Assembly (NCBI RefSeq): GCF_015207255.1
Contig: NZ_JADEXG010000043.1
Coordinates: 1 to 47,678 of the forward strand
DNA from: Vasconcelosia minhoensis LEGE 07310
GTDB taxonomy: Bacteria; Cyanobacteriota; Cyanobacteriia; Phormidesmidales; Phormidesmidaceae
Length of the DNA stretch: 47,678 nucleotides
Direction: 5' to 3'
The notes beneath the pieces were generated by a model. It saw only the letters and a list, made by a program, of their open reading frames with translations. It was not told the DNA's origin and ran no database searches. Positions within the stretch are counted from its first letter, which is position 1, and every line of letters begins with the position of its first letter. The translations under genes were made by a program, and so were the position numbers. Below, in pieces: positions 25,119 through 34,702 of this stretch.

Positions 25119-25595
25119 CTACAGCAGCGAATGGATGATCAAATCAAAGTACGGTGCAACTTCCTGCGCATCTTCTTCACTCAGGACGGCCAGGGCTTCT
25201 TCCTTCAAACAGCGCATACATTCGGCAATATTCCGAATTGGAATTTCTAAATTGTTGTACATCTCCTTAATGCCGACCGTACCAATCTCTTCCAGGGGGC
25301 GCTCACTCCCGGCCAGAATAGAATAGGCGATCAGGCGCACATACCAGCCCTGATCGCGCTGACAGGAGGCCGTCTTGCGATCGTTGCCGCTGTTACTCGG
25401 CGTGTTAGGGCAGCGCTCCCAAAATTTTTGACTACCATTTTGAACAATACGCTGTTCGTTTTCGGCCAGCGCTTTGGCAATCCGAATTCGCTGTTCTCCG
25501 GTTTTGACAAAATCTTGAAAAATTCGAAGTTCTTTTGGCGCGGGATAGCGGGCCTCGCTATCGGCGTCAAGAATTAGCTCTGTGACCAGACTCAT
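25119..25595 (-). CDS. Far-red allophycocyanin alpha-type subunit (ApcD group), first gene of the leftward run
   Basis: The ATG at 25595 (MSLVTELILDADSEARYPAP) is preferred, with AAGGGAGA upstream; the longer frame adds 24 unrelated residues. The 158-residue protein keeps the bilin Cys in RKTASCQRDQGWYVRL. It opens the leftward series that runs without a large gap to 15637, so its promoter, in the 25596-25946 interval, likely serves the allophycocyanin and PSII genes. It is ApcD2 or ApcD3 by context. Confidence 0.88.
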   Translation of the reverse strand: MSLVTELILDADSEARYPAPKELRIFQDFVKTGEQRIRIAKALAENEQRIVQNGSQKFWERCPNTPSNSGNDRKTASCQRDQGWYVRLIAYSILAGSERPLEEIGTVGIKEMYNNLEIPIRNIAECMRCLKEEALAVLSEEDAQEVAPYFDLIIHSLL

Positions 25596-25802
25596 TGAGA
25601 TTTCTCCCTTATGAACGACGCGATTGATGAACTCGGGCTTGATAGCTTCTGTAAGTTTCAGAGCCAAGATCTCTAGAAAGGTTTAAATCCAAAGGGTTAT
25701 CTCAGCTCAGGCTTGAAAGTAGAATAGGCAACAAAAATGGAGAACCTATGAAAACCTGAAAACGGCTTAACTAAAGTTAACAGTCGGAAAACAACAGACC
25801 AG

Positions 25803-25829
25803 TTCTTCATCAGTTCTTCAGCTTTTTCT
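25803..25829. promoter_or_regulatory. Shared FaRLiP promoter motif, copy in the apc/psbO divergent region
   Basis: TTCTTCATCAGTTCTTCAGC then TTTTTCT matches the motif upstream of psbA3 and chlF. The 25596-25946 interval has no gene and must hold the promoters of both the apcD-apcB2-apcE2 run and psbO. The motif lies about 120 bases before psbO and 210 before the first apc gene. Confidence 0.42.
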
Positions 25830-25946
25830 GATTCAATTAATATCGCCAGTTGGCATCTATCTTTAGAGGCTATTTTACCCAGCTTGAAACAGCCCAACGG
25901 CCCGAGCAACGTGACAGCTGCCGAACCCACAAATTTGGATGGAAAG

Positions 25947-26774
25947 ATGAAATATCGCAGTTTAATGACATTTTTTTTAGTCTTATGTTTAGGCATCCTT
26001 ACCGCCTGCAGCAGCAGTCCAAAGCTGGAAGGCTCGCTGAGCTATGACGATATTAAAGGAAGCGGGCTGGCGAACAGCTGCCCCCAGCTCCCAGAAACCA
26101 GCATGGACTCGATCAATATCGGGGCCGATCGGTCCTATCAGCTCAAAGCGCTGTGCCTACAGCCCCAGACATTTGCGGTCAGGCGATCGGCCCTGATGAA
26201 GCGGCAGGAGAGTAAATTTGTCCCGAGCAAGCTGCTCACCCGGGAAAGCTCTACCCTCGATCAGATCAGCGGTTCGCTTAAAATTGGCCCCGACGGAAAT
26301 TTGACCTTCGTCGAGCAGGGTGGATTTGACTTCCAGCCGATCACGGTGCAGCTTCCCGACGGCGAGCGGGTACCGCTGCTGTTTACGGTCAAGGGTCTGG
26401 TGGCGAAAAACCAGGACGCAGCGGCCAGCCTCTCCCCCTCGACTCGCCTGGTGGGAACCTTTGAAGTGCCGCCCTACCGCACCTCTAGCTTCATTGATCC
26501 GAAAGGTCGGGGGCTGACGATGGGCTACGACTCAGCCGTGGGGCTGCCCGTTCAGGCAGACCGGGAAGACTTTTCTCGCCAGAACAACAAGGCTTTTGAC
26601 ATTGGTCAGGGCCACATCTCGCTACAGGTCAACCGGGTCAACCGCGCTACTGGTGAGATTGCCGGCTGGTTTGAGAGCGAACAGCCTTCTGATTCCGACT
26701 TCGGGTCTAAAGAACCGATGGCCGTCGAAATTCGCGGCCAGTTCTACGGGCGGATTGAGTCAGAAATTGCCTAG
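25947..26774 (+). CDS. psbO: Photosystem II manganese-stabilising protein PsbO, paralog inside the FaRLiP cluster
   Basis: The ATG at 25947 begins a lipoprotein signal with lipobox LTAC (Cys21). The 275-residue protein shows the PsbO hallmarks LSYDDIKGSGLANSCPQL, GGFDFQPITVQLPDGE, GRGLTMGYDSAVGLP and GEIAGWFESEQPSDSDFG. The two disulfide Cys are present (45 and 70). PsbO caps the lumenal side of PSII and stabilises the Mn cluster. It is not part of the commonly described FaRLiP gene set, so this copy may be a far-red-tuned version. The divergent apc promoter region lies directly upstream. Confidence 0.92.
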   Translation: MKYRSLMTFFLVLCLGILTACSSSPKLEGSLSYDDIKGSGLANSCPQLPETSMDSINIGADRSYQLKALCLQPQTFAVRRSALMKRQESKFVPSKLLTRESSTLDQISGSLKIGPDGNLTFVEQGGFDFQPITVQLPDGERVPLLFTVKGLVAKNQDAAASLSPSTRLVGTFEVPPYRTSSFIDPKGRGLTMGYDSAVGLPVQADREDFSRQNNKAFDIGQGHISLQVNRVNRATGEIAGWFESEQPSDSDFGSKEPMAVEIRGQFYGRIESEIA

Positions 26775-26838
26775 TGCGATCGCGGTTACGCCATCGGCTC
26801 AATCCTAAAATGACGCTAACTTGAGAGCACCCATCGCT

Positions 26839-26997
26839 ATGAAACCAGAACAGCTAACGTTGGAACAAGAGCTAGAGCTGCAAATCATCAGAACGCAGGC
26901 CCGAGGACTCTCGCTCGATCAGGCCCAGGACTACATCATTGCGGTTACCCGGCAGATCATGGTCAAAGAGAATCTACTTAGACACCTGCTCAAGTAG
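26839..26997 (+). CDS. nblA: NblA-family phycobilisome degradation protein
   Basis: A 52-residue helical protein starting MKPEQLTLEQELELQIIRTQ and continuing ARGLSLDQAQDYIIAVTRQI, ending LLRHLLK. This is the NblA layout: short N-terminus, the LS.DQA segment, and a C-terminal Leu that binds phycobiliproteins. NblA delivers phycobilisomes to the Clp protease. Placed 64 bases after psbO and in the same direction, it would let far-red light remove the white-light phycobilisomes while new cores are made. A clear terminator follows. Confidence 0.85.
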   Translation: MKPEQLTLEQELELQIIRTQARGLSLDQAQDYIIAVTRQIMVKENLLRHLLK

Positions 26998-27041
26998 AGC
27001 CGCCGCCTCAATTTAGGTCAATAAAACGTCCTCCCATGCTG

Positions 27042-27075
27042 AGTCCCCAAGGTTTTAACCCTGGGGACTTTTCTT
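27042..27075 (+). terminator. Rho-independent terminator after nblA
   Basis: The stem AGTCCCCA / TGGGGACT is followed by TTTTC, 45 bases past the nblA stop and just before the convergent psbV stop. Confidence 0.85.
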
Positions 27076-27097
27076 GTGAGCGTTTACAGGTTGGCCT

Positions 27098-27610
27098 CTA
27101 TCTGTTCGGTTTGCCGCCGCTCCACTGGTCACCGACAATTTTGGGCTGAACCAGGATGTAACCCGCGATCGCGGTTAAATCGTCCTCGGTTAAATCCCGC
27201 ATCTTCGGAAAGTATTCCGCCCGCGCAGTAGACGGATGCAGCTCGGCAAGCGATTGCAGCCCATCGTAGGTGGTAGGATGCTCCAGATAATCGACGATGC
27301 TTTCGACGCTGACGCGCGGCGGGGTAGCTAAGGCCAGCGTACGAGGTCCCAGATCGATGTCAGGATTAGTTTTGGTGCCTCCATCCACGTGGCACTGGGC
27401 GCAGCTGCTGTTGAACTGGCGCTGTCCCTTCGCCAGCTGTTCTGTACTCAGGGTAATTTGCTCGCCGGTATCGTTCAGTGGAACGGTCAGCGTCGCCGGG
27501 TCAATTTCGACCGCCATGGCCGGGGTTATCCAAGCAGCGGCCGAAATTAGCATCGCCATAATAGAGCAGGATAAATATCTGATCAAAGTCTTTTTGAAAC
27601 AGAGCGTCAT
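27098..27610 (-). CDS. psbV: Cytochrome c550 (PsbV), paralog inside the FaRLiP cluster
   Basis: A 170-residue secreted c-type cytochrome. A signal peptide ends at AMA (residue 33). The mature part has the haem site CAQCH (residues 70-74), the TLALATPPR segment and the His at mature position 92 in LAELHPS that is the second iron ligand in PsbV. The C-terminus ILVQPKIVGDQWSGGK also fits PsbV. It is a lumenal extrinsic subunit of PSII that supports chloride and calcium retention. Convergent with nblA and divergent from chlF, it shares the chlF control region. Confidence 0.9.
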   Translation of the reverse strand: MTLCFKKTLIRYLSCSIMAMLISAAAWITPAMAVEIDPATLTVPLNDTGEQITLSTEQLAKGQRQFNSSCAQCHVDGGTKTNPDIDLGPRTLALATPPRVSVESIVDYLEHPTTYDGLQSLAELHPSTARAEYFPKMRDLTEDDLTAIAGYILVQPKIVGDQWSGGKPNR

Positions 27611-27780
27611 CTTGATTAATCTCCGAAAAACTGTTGGTTTAATGACTTGAAAATGTCACACCTTCCCATCTGTAAATAAACAATATAGCAATTCTTGAGC
27701 TGACAGATAACAGATTACATTTAGTTAGGTTTGGGGGATAGTTTAGGCCGTGTTTGTATCTTTTGTTTAAGGGCTGTGCC

Positions 27781-27810
27781 GTCTTCATCAGTTCTCCATT
27801 TTTCTTTCCT
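27781..27810 (+). promoter_or_regulatory. Shared FaRLiP promoter motif, copy in the psbV/chlF divergent region
   Basis: GTCTTCATCAGTTCTCCATT then TTTCTTTCCT closely matches the psbA3 copy. It lies about 255 bases before chlF and 170 before psbV in the opposite direction. The gap 27611-28064 holds no gene but contains this motif and a small hairpin at 27867-27887. Confidence 0.45.
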
Positions 27811-27866
27811 AACGTTGCCCTAATAACCGAGATAGGTCGTTTCTGAAAGCGCCCCTTGCCTCTCCT

Positions 27867-27887
27867 GTCAGCCAGCCTGGCGCTGAC
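27867..27887. other. Inverted repeat in the putative chlF leader
   Basis: GTCAGC-CAG and CTG-GCGCTGAC pair to form a compact hairpin about 180 bases upstream of the chlF start. It would lie in the leader if transcription starts near the motif at 27781. It has no run of T and is not a terminator. Confidence 0.4.
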
Positions 27888-28064
27888 GGATAGGATTCCA
27901 GCCGCTGCATCGCTTGGCTGTAACGGAGCAGGGGGCTGCTAGTTTTAGAAAAACCGCTGATGTTTCCTTGGGGTCATAAGGATTCTGTGTATGCGCTAGC
28001 CCGCTTCTGGCCTAGCGAACAGTTTCCTATTGCCGCAAGCTATTCAGTCATACAGGAGCTTAAG

Positions 28065-29231
28065 ATGACACAGTTTAGGTTTGGTAGAGCGCTCGACTTC
28101 GATCGTTCTGACCAGCTAAAAACGCCCGATATTCAAAGACATAGCGGCGTCACAATTTCCCTGCCGGCGCTGTGGGAGCGCTTTTGTCGATGGGTCACCA
28201 GCACTGAAAACCGCATCTACGTCGGCTGGTTTGGGGTGATTATGTTCCCGACCCTATCTACCGCTGCTGTCGTGTTTGTGCTGGCCTTTATTGCGGCTCC
28301 GGCCGTCAATATGGATGGCACTGGCAACATGATTTCCGGTTCCTTGCTCGACGGCAACAACCTGATTACAGCTGCTGTTGTACCTTCTTCGGCGGCGCTA
28401 GGGCTACACTTTTATCCCATCTGGGAAGCCGCTTCAATGCAGGAGTGGCTCGTCAACGGCGGCCCCTACCAGCTGATTGTGCTACATTTTCTGATTGGCA
28501 TCATCGCCTATCAGGACCGGGAATGGGAGCTGAGCTATCGCCTGGGGATGCGGCCCTGGATTTCGCTCACCTTTACGGCTCCTGTGGCCGCGGCGGTTTC
28601 GGTGCTGTTGATCTATCCGATAGGCCAGGGCAGCTTTGCCTCGGGGATGCCCCTGGGGATCTCGGGCACCTTCACCTTTATGATGCAGTTTCAGGCCGAT
28701 CACAACATTCTCGCCAATCCGCTCCACCAGGTCGGCGTAATCGGCGTTTTGGGCGGCTCTCTGCTCTGCGCCGCCCACGGCTCACTGGTGACGTCAGCGG
28801 TGTTTCGTCAGCCCCAGCAGTCTGATCATCCAAAGCGGTTTCAGTCAGACCGGGGTGAAAAGGTCTACAGCTTTGACCACATCCAGAACTACCAGCAGAA
28901 ACTGCTCTGGCCGGGAGCAACCTTTAGATCCTCGCGATCTCTGCACTTTTTCCTGGCAGCCTTTCCCGTCGCGGGCATCTGGTCGGCGGCGCTCGGGGTC
29001 GATATGACCGCCTTTGGATTTGACCAGTTTTCTCTCAATCGAACGGTGGGCGGCTCTATTCAGAAAACGGTCGTGCCGACCTGGGTGGATGTGGTGAATC
29101 GAGCTAATCATGGCCTGCAGTCGGTCGAAGAATCGGATGAGGCGATGTTTCCCGTCTTTTTAGGAGACGCCGGCTTTGACAGCGAACGGCGTATCTCCTG
29201 GAACGCGATCGCGCAGCGCAATCCTCCCTAG
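28065..29231 (+). CDS. chlF: Chlorophyll f synthase (super-rogue D1)
   Basis: The ATG at 28065 is preceded by CAGGAG at seven bases; the longer upstream frame is not homologous. The 388-residue protein has D1-type helices with [14 protein letters not shown] and redox Tyr in [12 protein letters not shown]. The Mn ligands are gone: Ser replaces Asp170, Asp replaces Glu189 (QADHN), and the C-terminus lacks HE, H and D-x-A. It carries the YQDREWEL site, whose Gln-Asp pair is typical of ChlF. It thus makes chlorophyll f by a light-driven reaction and is not a PSII subunit. It leads into the PSI genes. Confidence 0.95.
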   Translation: MTQFRFGRALDFDRSDQLKTPDIQRHSGVTISLPALWERFCRWVTSTENRIYVGWFGVIMFPTLSTAAVVFVLAFIAAPAVNMDGTGNMISGSLLDGNNLITAAVVPSSAALGLHFYPIWEAASMQEWLVNGGPYQLIVLHFLIGIIAYQDREWELSYRLGMRPWISLTFTAPVAAAVSVLLIYPIGQGSFASGMPLGISGTFTFMMQFQADHNILANPLHQVGVIGVLGGSLLCAAHGSLVTSAVFRQPQQSDHPKRFQSDRGEKVYSFDHIQNYQQKLLWPGATFRSSRSLHFFLAAFPVAGIWSAALGVDMTAFGFDQFSLNRTVGGSIQKTVVPTWVDVVNRANHGLQSVEESDEAMFPVFLGDAGFDSERRISWNAIAQRNPP

Positions 29232-29311
29232 GGCCGCGATCGCGCCGTTTAACACGAGGCTCTTTAACCACCTAGTTTTCTCAGCAAGTTCAGCAAAAAA
29301 AGGAGAGTTTA

Positions 29312-31669
29312 ATGACAACCAGTCCTCCAGAACAGAGGCAACGGGTTAGAGTTACTGTCGATAATGATCCCGTACCCACCTCTTTTGAGAAATGGTCTAA
29401 ACCAGGCCATTTCGACCGTGCCCTGGCGCGGGGACCCAAGACCACCACTTGGATTTGGAACCTGCACGCCGATGCCCATGATTTTGATTCTCACACCAGT
29501 GACTTAGAAGAGACGTCTCGAAAAATCTTTTCGGCCCACTTCGGCCATCTGGCCGTTGTGTTCATCTGGCTGAGCGGTATGTATTTTCACGGCGCTCGCT
29601 TTTCTAACTTTTCCGCCTGGATGGCCGATCCCATTAATCTGAAGCCCAGCGCTCAGGTGGTCTGGCCGATCTTTGGCCAGGAAATTCTCAATGCCGATGT
29701 CGGCGGCGGCTTCCATGGCATTCAGATTACCTCAGGGCTGTTTCAAATGTGGCGGGGCGAGGGCTTCACCAACGAATTTCAGCTCTACTGCACGGCTATC
29801 GGCGCTTTGGTGATGGCCGCGGTGATGCTGTTTGCGGGCTGGTTTCACTACCACGTGCGAGCGCCCAAGCTAGAGTGGTTCCGCAATTGGGAATCGATGA
29901 TGAATCACCACCTGGCGGGACTGCTCGGCCTGGGCAGTTTGGGCTGGGCTGGGCACCTGATTCACGTCGCGCTGCCCACCAATAAGCTGCTGGATGCCGG
30001 GGTGCCGCCGGGAGAGATTCCGCTGCCCCATGAGTTCATTCTCAATCCGCAGCTGATGACCGACCTGTATCCCGGCTTTGCCCAGGGGTTGAGGCCCTTT
30101 TTCACCCTGGACTGGGCAGCCTATGCCGACTTTCTCACCTTTAAAGGCGGCCTCAATCCGGTTACCGGCAGCCTGTGGATGACGGACATTGCCCACCACC
30201 ATGTCGCGATCGCCGTTCTCTTTATCATTGCCGGTCATTTCTACCGCACCAACTGGGGCATTGGTCATAGCTTTAGGGAGCTGCTAGATGACGCCAGAAC
30301 GCCCAAAATGCTGCCGATTTTTAACTTTATTGGGCCAGTCGGTCACCGGGGCCTCGACAAAATTTTTGAGACCTCTTGGCATGCCAATCTTTCCATTCAC
30401 CTGGTCCAGTTCGGCACGGCTAGCCTGCTGGTGGCCCACCACATGTACGCAATGCCGCCCTATCCCTACCTGGCCACCGACTATGCTACGGTGACCTCGC
30501 TGTTTACCCACCATGTGTGGATTGCCGGATTCTGTATCGTGGGCGGAGCGGCCCATGCGGCCATTTTTATGGTGCGAGACTACAATCCGGCTGACCATGT
30601 CAACAACATTCTTGACCGGGTGATTCGCCATCGGGATGCGATCGTGTCTCACTTAGCCTGGGTCTGTCAGTTCTTAGGCTTCCACAGCTTTGCGATGTAC
30701 TGTCACAACGACACGATGCGCGCTTTTGGTCGGCCTCAGGATATGTTCTCCGATACGGGGATTCAGCTCCAGCCGATTTTCGCCCAGTGGATTCAGCAGA
30801 TTCATACGATGGCGGTGGGCAACTCTGCCCTGCAGGCAGCTGAGCCCTTAGGCAACGTGTTTGGCGGCCTCCGCAATATCGACGTCGCTGGAATCGGCAC
30901 CACGGTACCCGGGATCGGGCAACCGGTGAGCTACGCCTTTGGCGGCGGAGTCGTCGCCGTGGGCGGCAAGATTGCGATGATGCCGATTCCGCTGGGCACA
31001 GCCGATTTCCTGATTCACCATATCCATGCGTTCACGATTCACGTGACGGTGCTGGTGCTGCTCAAAGGGGTGCTGTTTGCCCGCAGCTCTCGGCTGATTC
31101 CCGACAAGGGCGAACTGGGCTTCCGCTTCCCCTGCGACGGGCCGGGCCGAGGCGGCACCTGCCAGGTTTCAGCTTGGGACCACGTGTTTCTGGGCCTGTT
31201 CTGGATGTACAACTGCCTGTCCATGGTGATTTTCCACTTCTTCTGGAAAATGCAGTCGGACGTCTGGGGTACGGTCAACGCCGATGGCAGTATCCTGCAT
31301 ATCACTGGCGGCAACTTCGCCCAGTCGTCGATTACCAACAATGGCTGGCTGCGAGACTTCCTCTGGGCGCAGGCTTCCCAGGTGATTAGCTCCTACGGTT
31401 CAGCCCTCTCAGCCTACGGTCTGATGTTCCTGGCTGGGCACTTTGTCTTTGGCTTCAGCCTGATGTTCCTGTTTAGCGGTCGCGGCTACTGGCAGGAGCT
31501 GATCGAGTCGATTGTCTGGGCCCATAACAAGCTGAGGATTACGACGGCGATTCAGCCCCGGGCCTTGAGCATTGTTCAGGGCCGGGCGGTGGGGGTTGCC
31601 CACTACCTGCTAGGCGGTATTGTCACGACCTGGGCCTTTTTCCTGGCCCGCATGGTCGCACTTGGATGA
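29312..31669 (+). CDS. psaA2: Far-red photosystem I P700 apoprotein A1
   Basis: A 785-residue PSI core subunit with eleven membrane helices. The FX iron-sulfur motif [12 protein letters not shown] and many chlorophyll His residues (such as [23 protein letters not shown]) are kept. AAAGGAGAG precedes the ATG. It binds the far-red form of the electron-transfer chain with PsaB2. It is 80 bases downstream of chlF on the same strand and probably co-transcribed. Some additional length lies in a Gly-rich loop near residue 540, with [19 protein letters not shown]. Confidence 0.95.
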   Translation: MTTSPPEQRQRVRVTVDNDPVPTSFEKWSKPGHFDRALARGPKTTTWIWNLHADAHDFDSHTSDLEETSRKIFSAHFGHLAVVFIWLSGMYFHGARFSNFSAWMADPINLKPSAQVVWPIFGQEILNADVGGGFHGIQITSGLFQMWRGEGFTNEFQLYCTAIGALVMAAVMLFAGWFHYHVRAPKLEWFRNWESMMNHHLAGLLGLGSLGWAGHLIHVALPTNKLLDAGVPPGEIPLPHEFILNPQLMTDLYPGFAQGLRPFFTLDWAAYADFLTFKGGLNPVTGSLWMTDIAHHHVAIAVLFIIAGHFYRTNWGIGHSFRELLDDARTPKMLPIFNFIGPVGHRGLDKIFETSWHANLSIHLVQFGTASLLVAHHMYAMPPYPYLATDYATVTSLFTHHVWIAGFCIVGGAAHAAIFMVRDYNPADHVNNILDRVIRHRDAIVSHLAWVCQFLGFHSFAMYCHNDTMRAFGRPQDMFSDTGIQLQPIFAQWIQQIHTMAVGNSALQAAEPLGNVFGGLRNIDVAGIGTTVPGIGQPVSYAFGGGVVAVGGKIAMMPIPLGTADFLIHHIHAFTIHVTVLVLLKGVLFARSSRLIPDKGELGFRFPCDGPGRGGTCQVSAWDHVFLGLFWMYNCLSMVIFHFFWKMQSDVWGTVNADGSILHITGGNFAQSSITNNGWLRDFLWAQASQVISSYGSALSAYGLMFLAGHFVFGFSLMFLFSGRGYWQELIESIVWAHNKLRITTAIQPRALSIVQGRAVGVAHYLLGGIVTTWAFFLARMVALG

Positions 31670-31711
31670 TCAACAGTCACAAATTCATCATTGCATACGT
31701 AACTTAGAACC

Positions 31712-33943
31712 ATGGCGACAAAATTTCCCAAATTTAGTCAGGACTTACAGCAAGATCCGACCACCCGTCGAATCTTCTATTCGATCGCCACGGCCCATGA
31801 TTTTGAAAGCCACGATGGGATGACCGAGGAGAATCTCTATCAGAAGATCTTCGCCTCCCATTTTGGTCACATTGCCATTATCTTTCTCTGGATTTCTGGC
31901 ATTTTGTTTCATGTGGCCTGGCAAGGCAATTTCGAACTCTGGATTAAAGACCCGCTGACCGTATCGCCGATCGCCCACGCGATCTGGGATGCTCAGCTGG
32001 GGCCACCCGCGATCGAAGCCTTTACCCGGGCCGGGGCCGGTAATCCGGTAGACCTCTGCTACTCCGGCGTCTACCACTGGTGGTACACGATCGGCATGCG
32101 CACCAATAACGACCTGTTTGTCGGGTCTTTGTTCCTGCTGCTGCTGGCGGCGGTGATGCTCTACGCCGGCTGGCTGCACTTGCAGCCCCGCTACCGCCCC
32201 GGGCTAGCCTGGTTTAAGAATGCGGAATCTCGGCTGAACCACCATCTAGCCGGTTTGTTTGGAGTCAGCGCCCTGGCCTGGACCGGACACCTGGTGCATG
32301 TGGCGGTTCCCGAATCTCGGGGCCAGCATGTCGGCTGGGATAACTTTCTGGCCGTGCCGCCCCACCCCCAGGGCCTGGGACCGTTCTTCAGCGGCAACTG
32401 GGGAGCCTATGCCCAGAATCCCGATACGGCGGAGCATATCTTCAATACCTCGCAGGGGGCCGGTACCGCCATTCTCACCTTTTTAGGCGGCTTCCATCCC
32501 CAGACCGAGTCGCTATGGCTGACCGATATGGCCCATCACCACCTGGCGATCGCGGTTATCTTCATCATCGCCGGGCACATGTACCGTACCAACTTCGGCA
32601 TCGGCCATGACATCAAAAACATGACCGAGTCCCTCCAGGGGCCGGGGTTGGATGGCTTCTTCATCGCCCCCCGCACCGGGCGCGGTCACCAGGGCATCTA
32701 CGATACCTACAACAACTCGCTGCACTTTCAGCTGGGCTGGCACCTGGCCTGCCTGGGGGTAATTACCTCGCTGGTGGCGCAGCACATGTATTCAATGCCG
32801 CCCTATGCCTTCATCGCCCGCGACTACACCACCATGTCCGCCCTCTACACCCATCACCAGTACATCGCTGGGTTCATTATGCTGGGGGCGTTTGCCCACG
32901 GGGCCATCTTCCTGGTGCGGGACTATGACCCGGTAGCCAACGAAAACAACGTGCTGGCCCGGGTGCTCGACCATAAGGAAGCGATCATCTCTCACCTGAG
33001 CTGGGTATCACTGTTCCTGGGCTTCCACACCCTGGGGCTCTATGTTCACAACGACTGCGAGATGGCCCTGGGCAGCCCGGATAAGCAAATCCTGGCGGAA
33101 CCAGTGTTTGCCCAGTGGATTCAGGCGGTTCATGGCAAGGTGCTCTATGGCGTCAACGCGCTGCTGTCGAACCCGGACAGCGTAGCGACGACCGCCTGGC
33201 CGAATCATGCCAATGTCTGGCTGCCCAACTGGCTAGAGGCGATTAATAGCGGCACCAACTCGCTGTTTCTGACGATTGGGCCGGGAGACTTCCTGGTGCA
33301 TCACGCGATCGCGCTGGGGCTCCACGTCACCACCCTGATCCTGGTCAAAGGGGCCCTGGATGCTCGCGGCTCCAAGCTAATGCCGGATAAAAAAGACTTC
33401 GGCTACAGCTTCCCCTGCGACGGCCCTGGCCGTGGCGGCACCTGCGACATTTCCGCCTGGGATTCCTTCTACCTGGCCACCTTCTGGATGCTCAATACCC
33501 TGGGCTGGGTGACCTTCTACTGGCACTGGAAGCACCTGGCGATCTGGAGCGGCAACGTGGCCCAGTTCAACGAAAGCTCCACCTACCTGATGGGCTGGTT
33601 CCGCGACTACCTGTGGCTCAATTCAGCCCAGCTGATCAACGGCTACAATCCGGCAGGCACGAATAATCTAGCCGTCTGGGCCTGGATGTTCCTGTTCGGC
33701 CACCTGGCCTGGGCCGTGAGCTTTATGTTCCTGATTACCTGGCGGGGCTACTGGCAGGAGCTGATTGAGACGCTGCTGTGGGCGCACGAAAATACGCCCC
33801 TGTCCTTTGGCTATCCCAAAGACAAGCCCGTGGCCCTGTCGATCGTGCAGGCCCGGCTGGTCGGGCTCACCCATTTCACCGTCGGCTACATCGCCACCTA
33901 CGGCGCTTTCCTGATCGCGTCAACCGCCAGCCGATTTCCGTGA
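31712..33943 (+). CDS. psaB2: Far-red photosystem I P700 apoprotein A2
   Basis: A 743-residue PSI core subunit starting [20 protein letters not shown]. The FX motif [15 protein letters not shown] is intact, as are the C-terminal helices [17 protein letters not shown]. Length is normal. It starts 42 bases after psaA2, the usual tandem order. PsaA2 and PsaB2 together should replace the white-light heterodimer and bind several chlorophyll f. A hairpin with T-run lies downstream, before psaL2. Confidence 0.95.
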   Translation: MATKFPKFSQDLQQDPTTRRIFYSIATAHDFESHDGMTEENLYQKIFASHFGHIAIIFLWISGILFHVAWQGNFELWIKDPLTVSPIAHAIWDAQLGPPAIEAFTRAGAGNPVDLCYSGVYHWWYTIGMRTNNDLFVGSLFLLLLAAVMLYAGWLHLQPRYRPGLAWFKNAESRLNHHLAGLFGVSALAWTGHLVHVAVPESRGQHVGWDNFLAVPPHPQGLGPFFSGNWGAYAQNPDTAEHIFNTSQGAGTAILTFLGGFHPQTESLWLTDMAHHHLAIAVIFIIAGHMYRTNFGIGHDIKNMTESLQGPGLDGFFIAPRTGRGHQGIYDTYNNSLHFQLGWHLACLGVITSLVAQHMYSMPPYAFIARDYTTMSALYTHHQYIAGFIMLGAFAHGAIFLVRDYDPVANENNVLARVLDHKEAIISHLSWVSLFLGFHTLGLYVHNDCEMALGSPDKQILAEPVFAQWIQAVHGKVLYGVNALLSNPDSVATTAWPNHANVWLPNWLEAINSGTNSLFLTIGPGDFLVHHAIALGLHVTTLILVKGALDARGSKLMPDKKDFGYSFPCDGPGRGGTCDISAWDSFYLATFWMLNTLGWVTFYWHWKHLAIWSGNVAQFNESSTYLMGWFRDYLWLNSAQLINGYNPAGTNNLAVWAWMFLFGHLAWAVSFMFLITWRGYWQELIETLLWAHENTPLSFGYPKDKPVALSIVQARLVGLTHFTVGYIATYGAFLIASTASRFP

Positions 33944-34010
33944 TTCAACCTTGGCCAGGGTGAGCGATCGCACGCTGGCCCCAAGTCTGGGCTCTCCTTA
34001 ACCCAGATCG

Positions 34011-34047
34011 GTCCTGGTCGCAAGGTTCAGCGGCCAGGACTTTTTTC
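34011..34047 (+). terminator. Rho-independent terminator between psaB2 and psaL2
   Basis: The stem GTCCTGG / CCAGGAC, with a further G:C pair, has a loop of about 15 bases and is followed by TTTTTT. Read-through may set lower levels of the small PSI subunits, or psaL2 has its own promoter. Confidence 0.75.
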
Positions 34048-34082
34048 CCACCCCCTCAAATTCAACTGCAAGAGGCAATACT

Positions 34083-34652
34083 ATGACGCCTACTCAATCC
34101 CCCGCTTGGGCCGATGCCTATGGCAAAGACGATCCCATCCAGCCTTATAAGGGCAATCCCCAGCTGGGCAATCTAGCGACTCCGCTGAATAGCTCGAACT
34201 GGGTAAAGGTCTACATCAACAATCTGCCCGCCTACCGACCCGGACTCTCGCCTTTTCTACGAGGTTTGGAAATTGGCATGGCCCACGGCTACTTTCTAGT
34301 CGGTCCAGAAATTGTCGTGGGTCCCCTACGAGAAACCGCTCACGGAGCCAACCTCAGTGGGTTAATCACCGCCATTTTTATCACCGTATCCGCCTGTCTG
34401 GGAATTTCCATCTTTGCCCTGTCTACCTTTCAGGGCAACCCCAAAGGAGCCTATAACTCTCACTCCCAAGACCGCCTGCGCCCCTTACGCAAAAAAGAAG
34501 ACTGGTTCCAACTCTGTGGCGGCATTTTGCTAGGGTCCATGGGCGGGGCCATTTTTGCCTATGTCCTGTTAGAAAACTTTGACGAACTCGATGCCATGCT
34601 TCGGGGTGCCGTCAACGTTAGTCAAATGGTCCTATCAGGTGGTGTTGGCTAG
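34083..34652 (+). CDS. psaL2: Far-red photosystem I subunit XI
   Basis: A 189-residue protein with the PsaL pattern: IQPYKGNPQLGNLATPLNSS, then LPAYRPGLSPFLRGLEIGMA with GYFLVGPEIVVGPLR, and two further membrane helices. PsaL holds PSI trimers or tetramers together. A longer N-terminal segment (MTPTQSPAWADAYGKDDP) and an extended loop after the second helix (GNPKGAYNSHSQDRLRPLRK) distinguish it. GAGG precedes the ATG. Confidence 0.92.
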   Translation: MTPTQSPAWADAYGKDDPIQPYKGNPQLGNLATPLNSSNWVKVYINNLPAYRPGLSPFLRGLEIGMAHGYFLVGPEIVVGPLRETAHGANLSGLITAIFITVSACLGISIFALSTFQGNPKGAYNSHSQDRLRPLRKKEDWFQLCGGILLGSMGGAIFAYVLLENFDELDAMLRGAVNVSQMVLSGGVG

Positions 34653-34702
34653 CTATTCAGCTCAAACCCGTCCCGCAAACGCATTTCTAAAGGAGAACCC
34701 CC

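Noticed and set aside
27960-28064. N-terminal 35-codon extension of chlF
   Set aside because: No ribosome-binding site at the first ATG; CAGGAG precedes the ATG at 28065.
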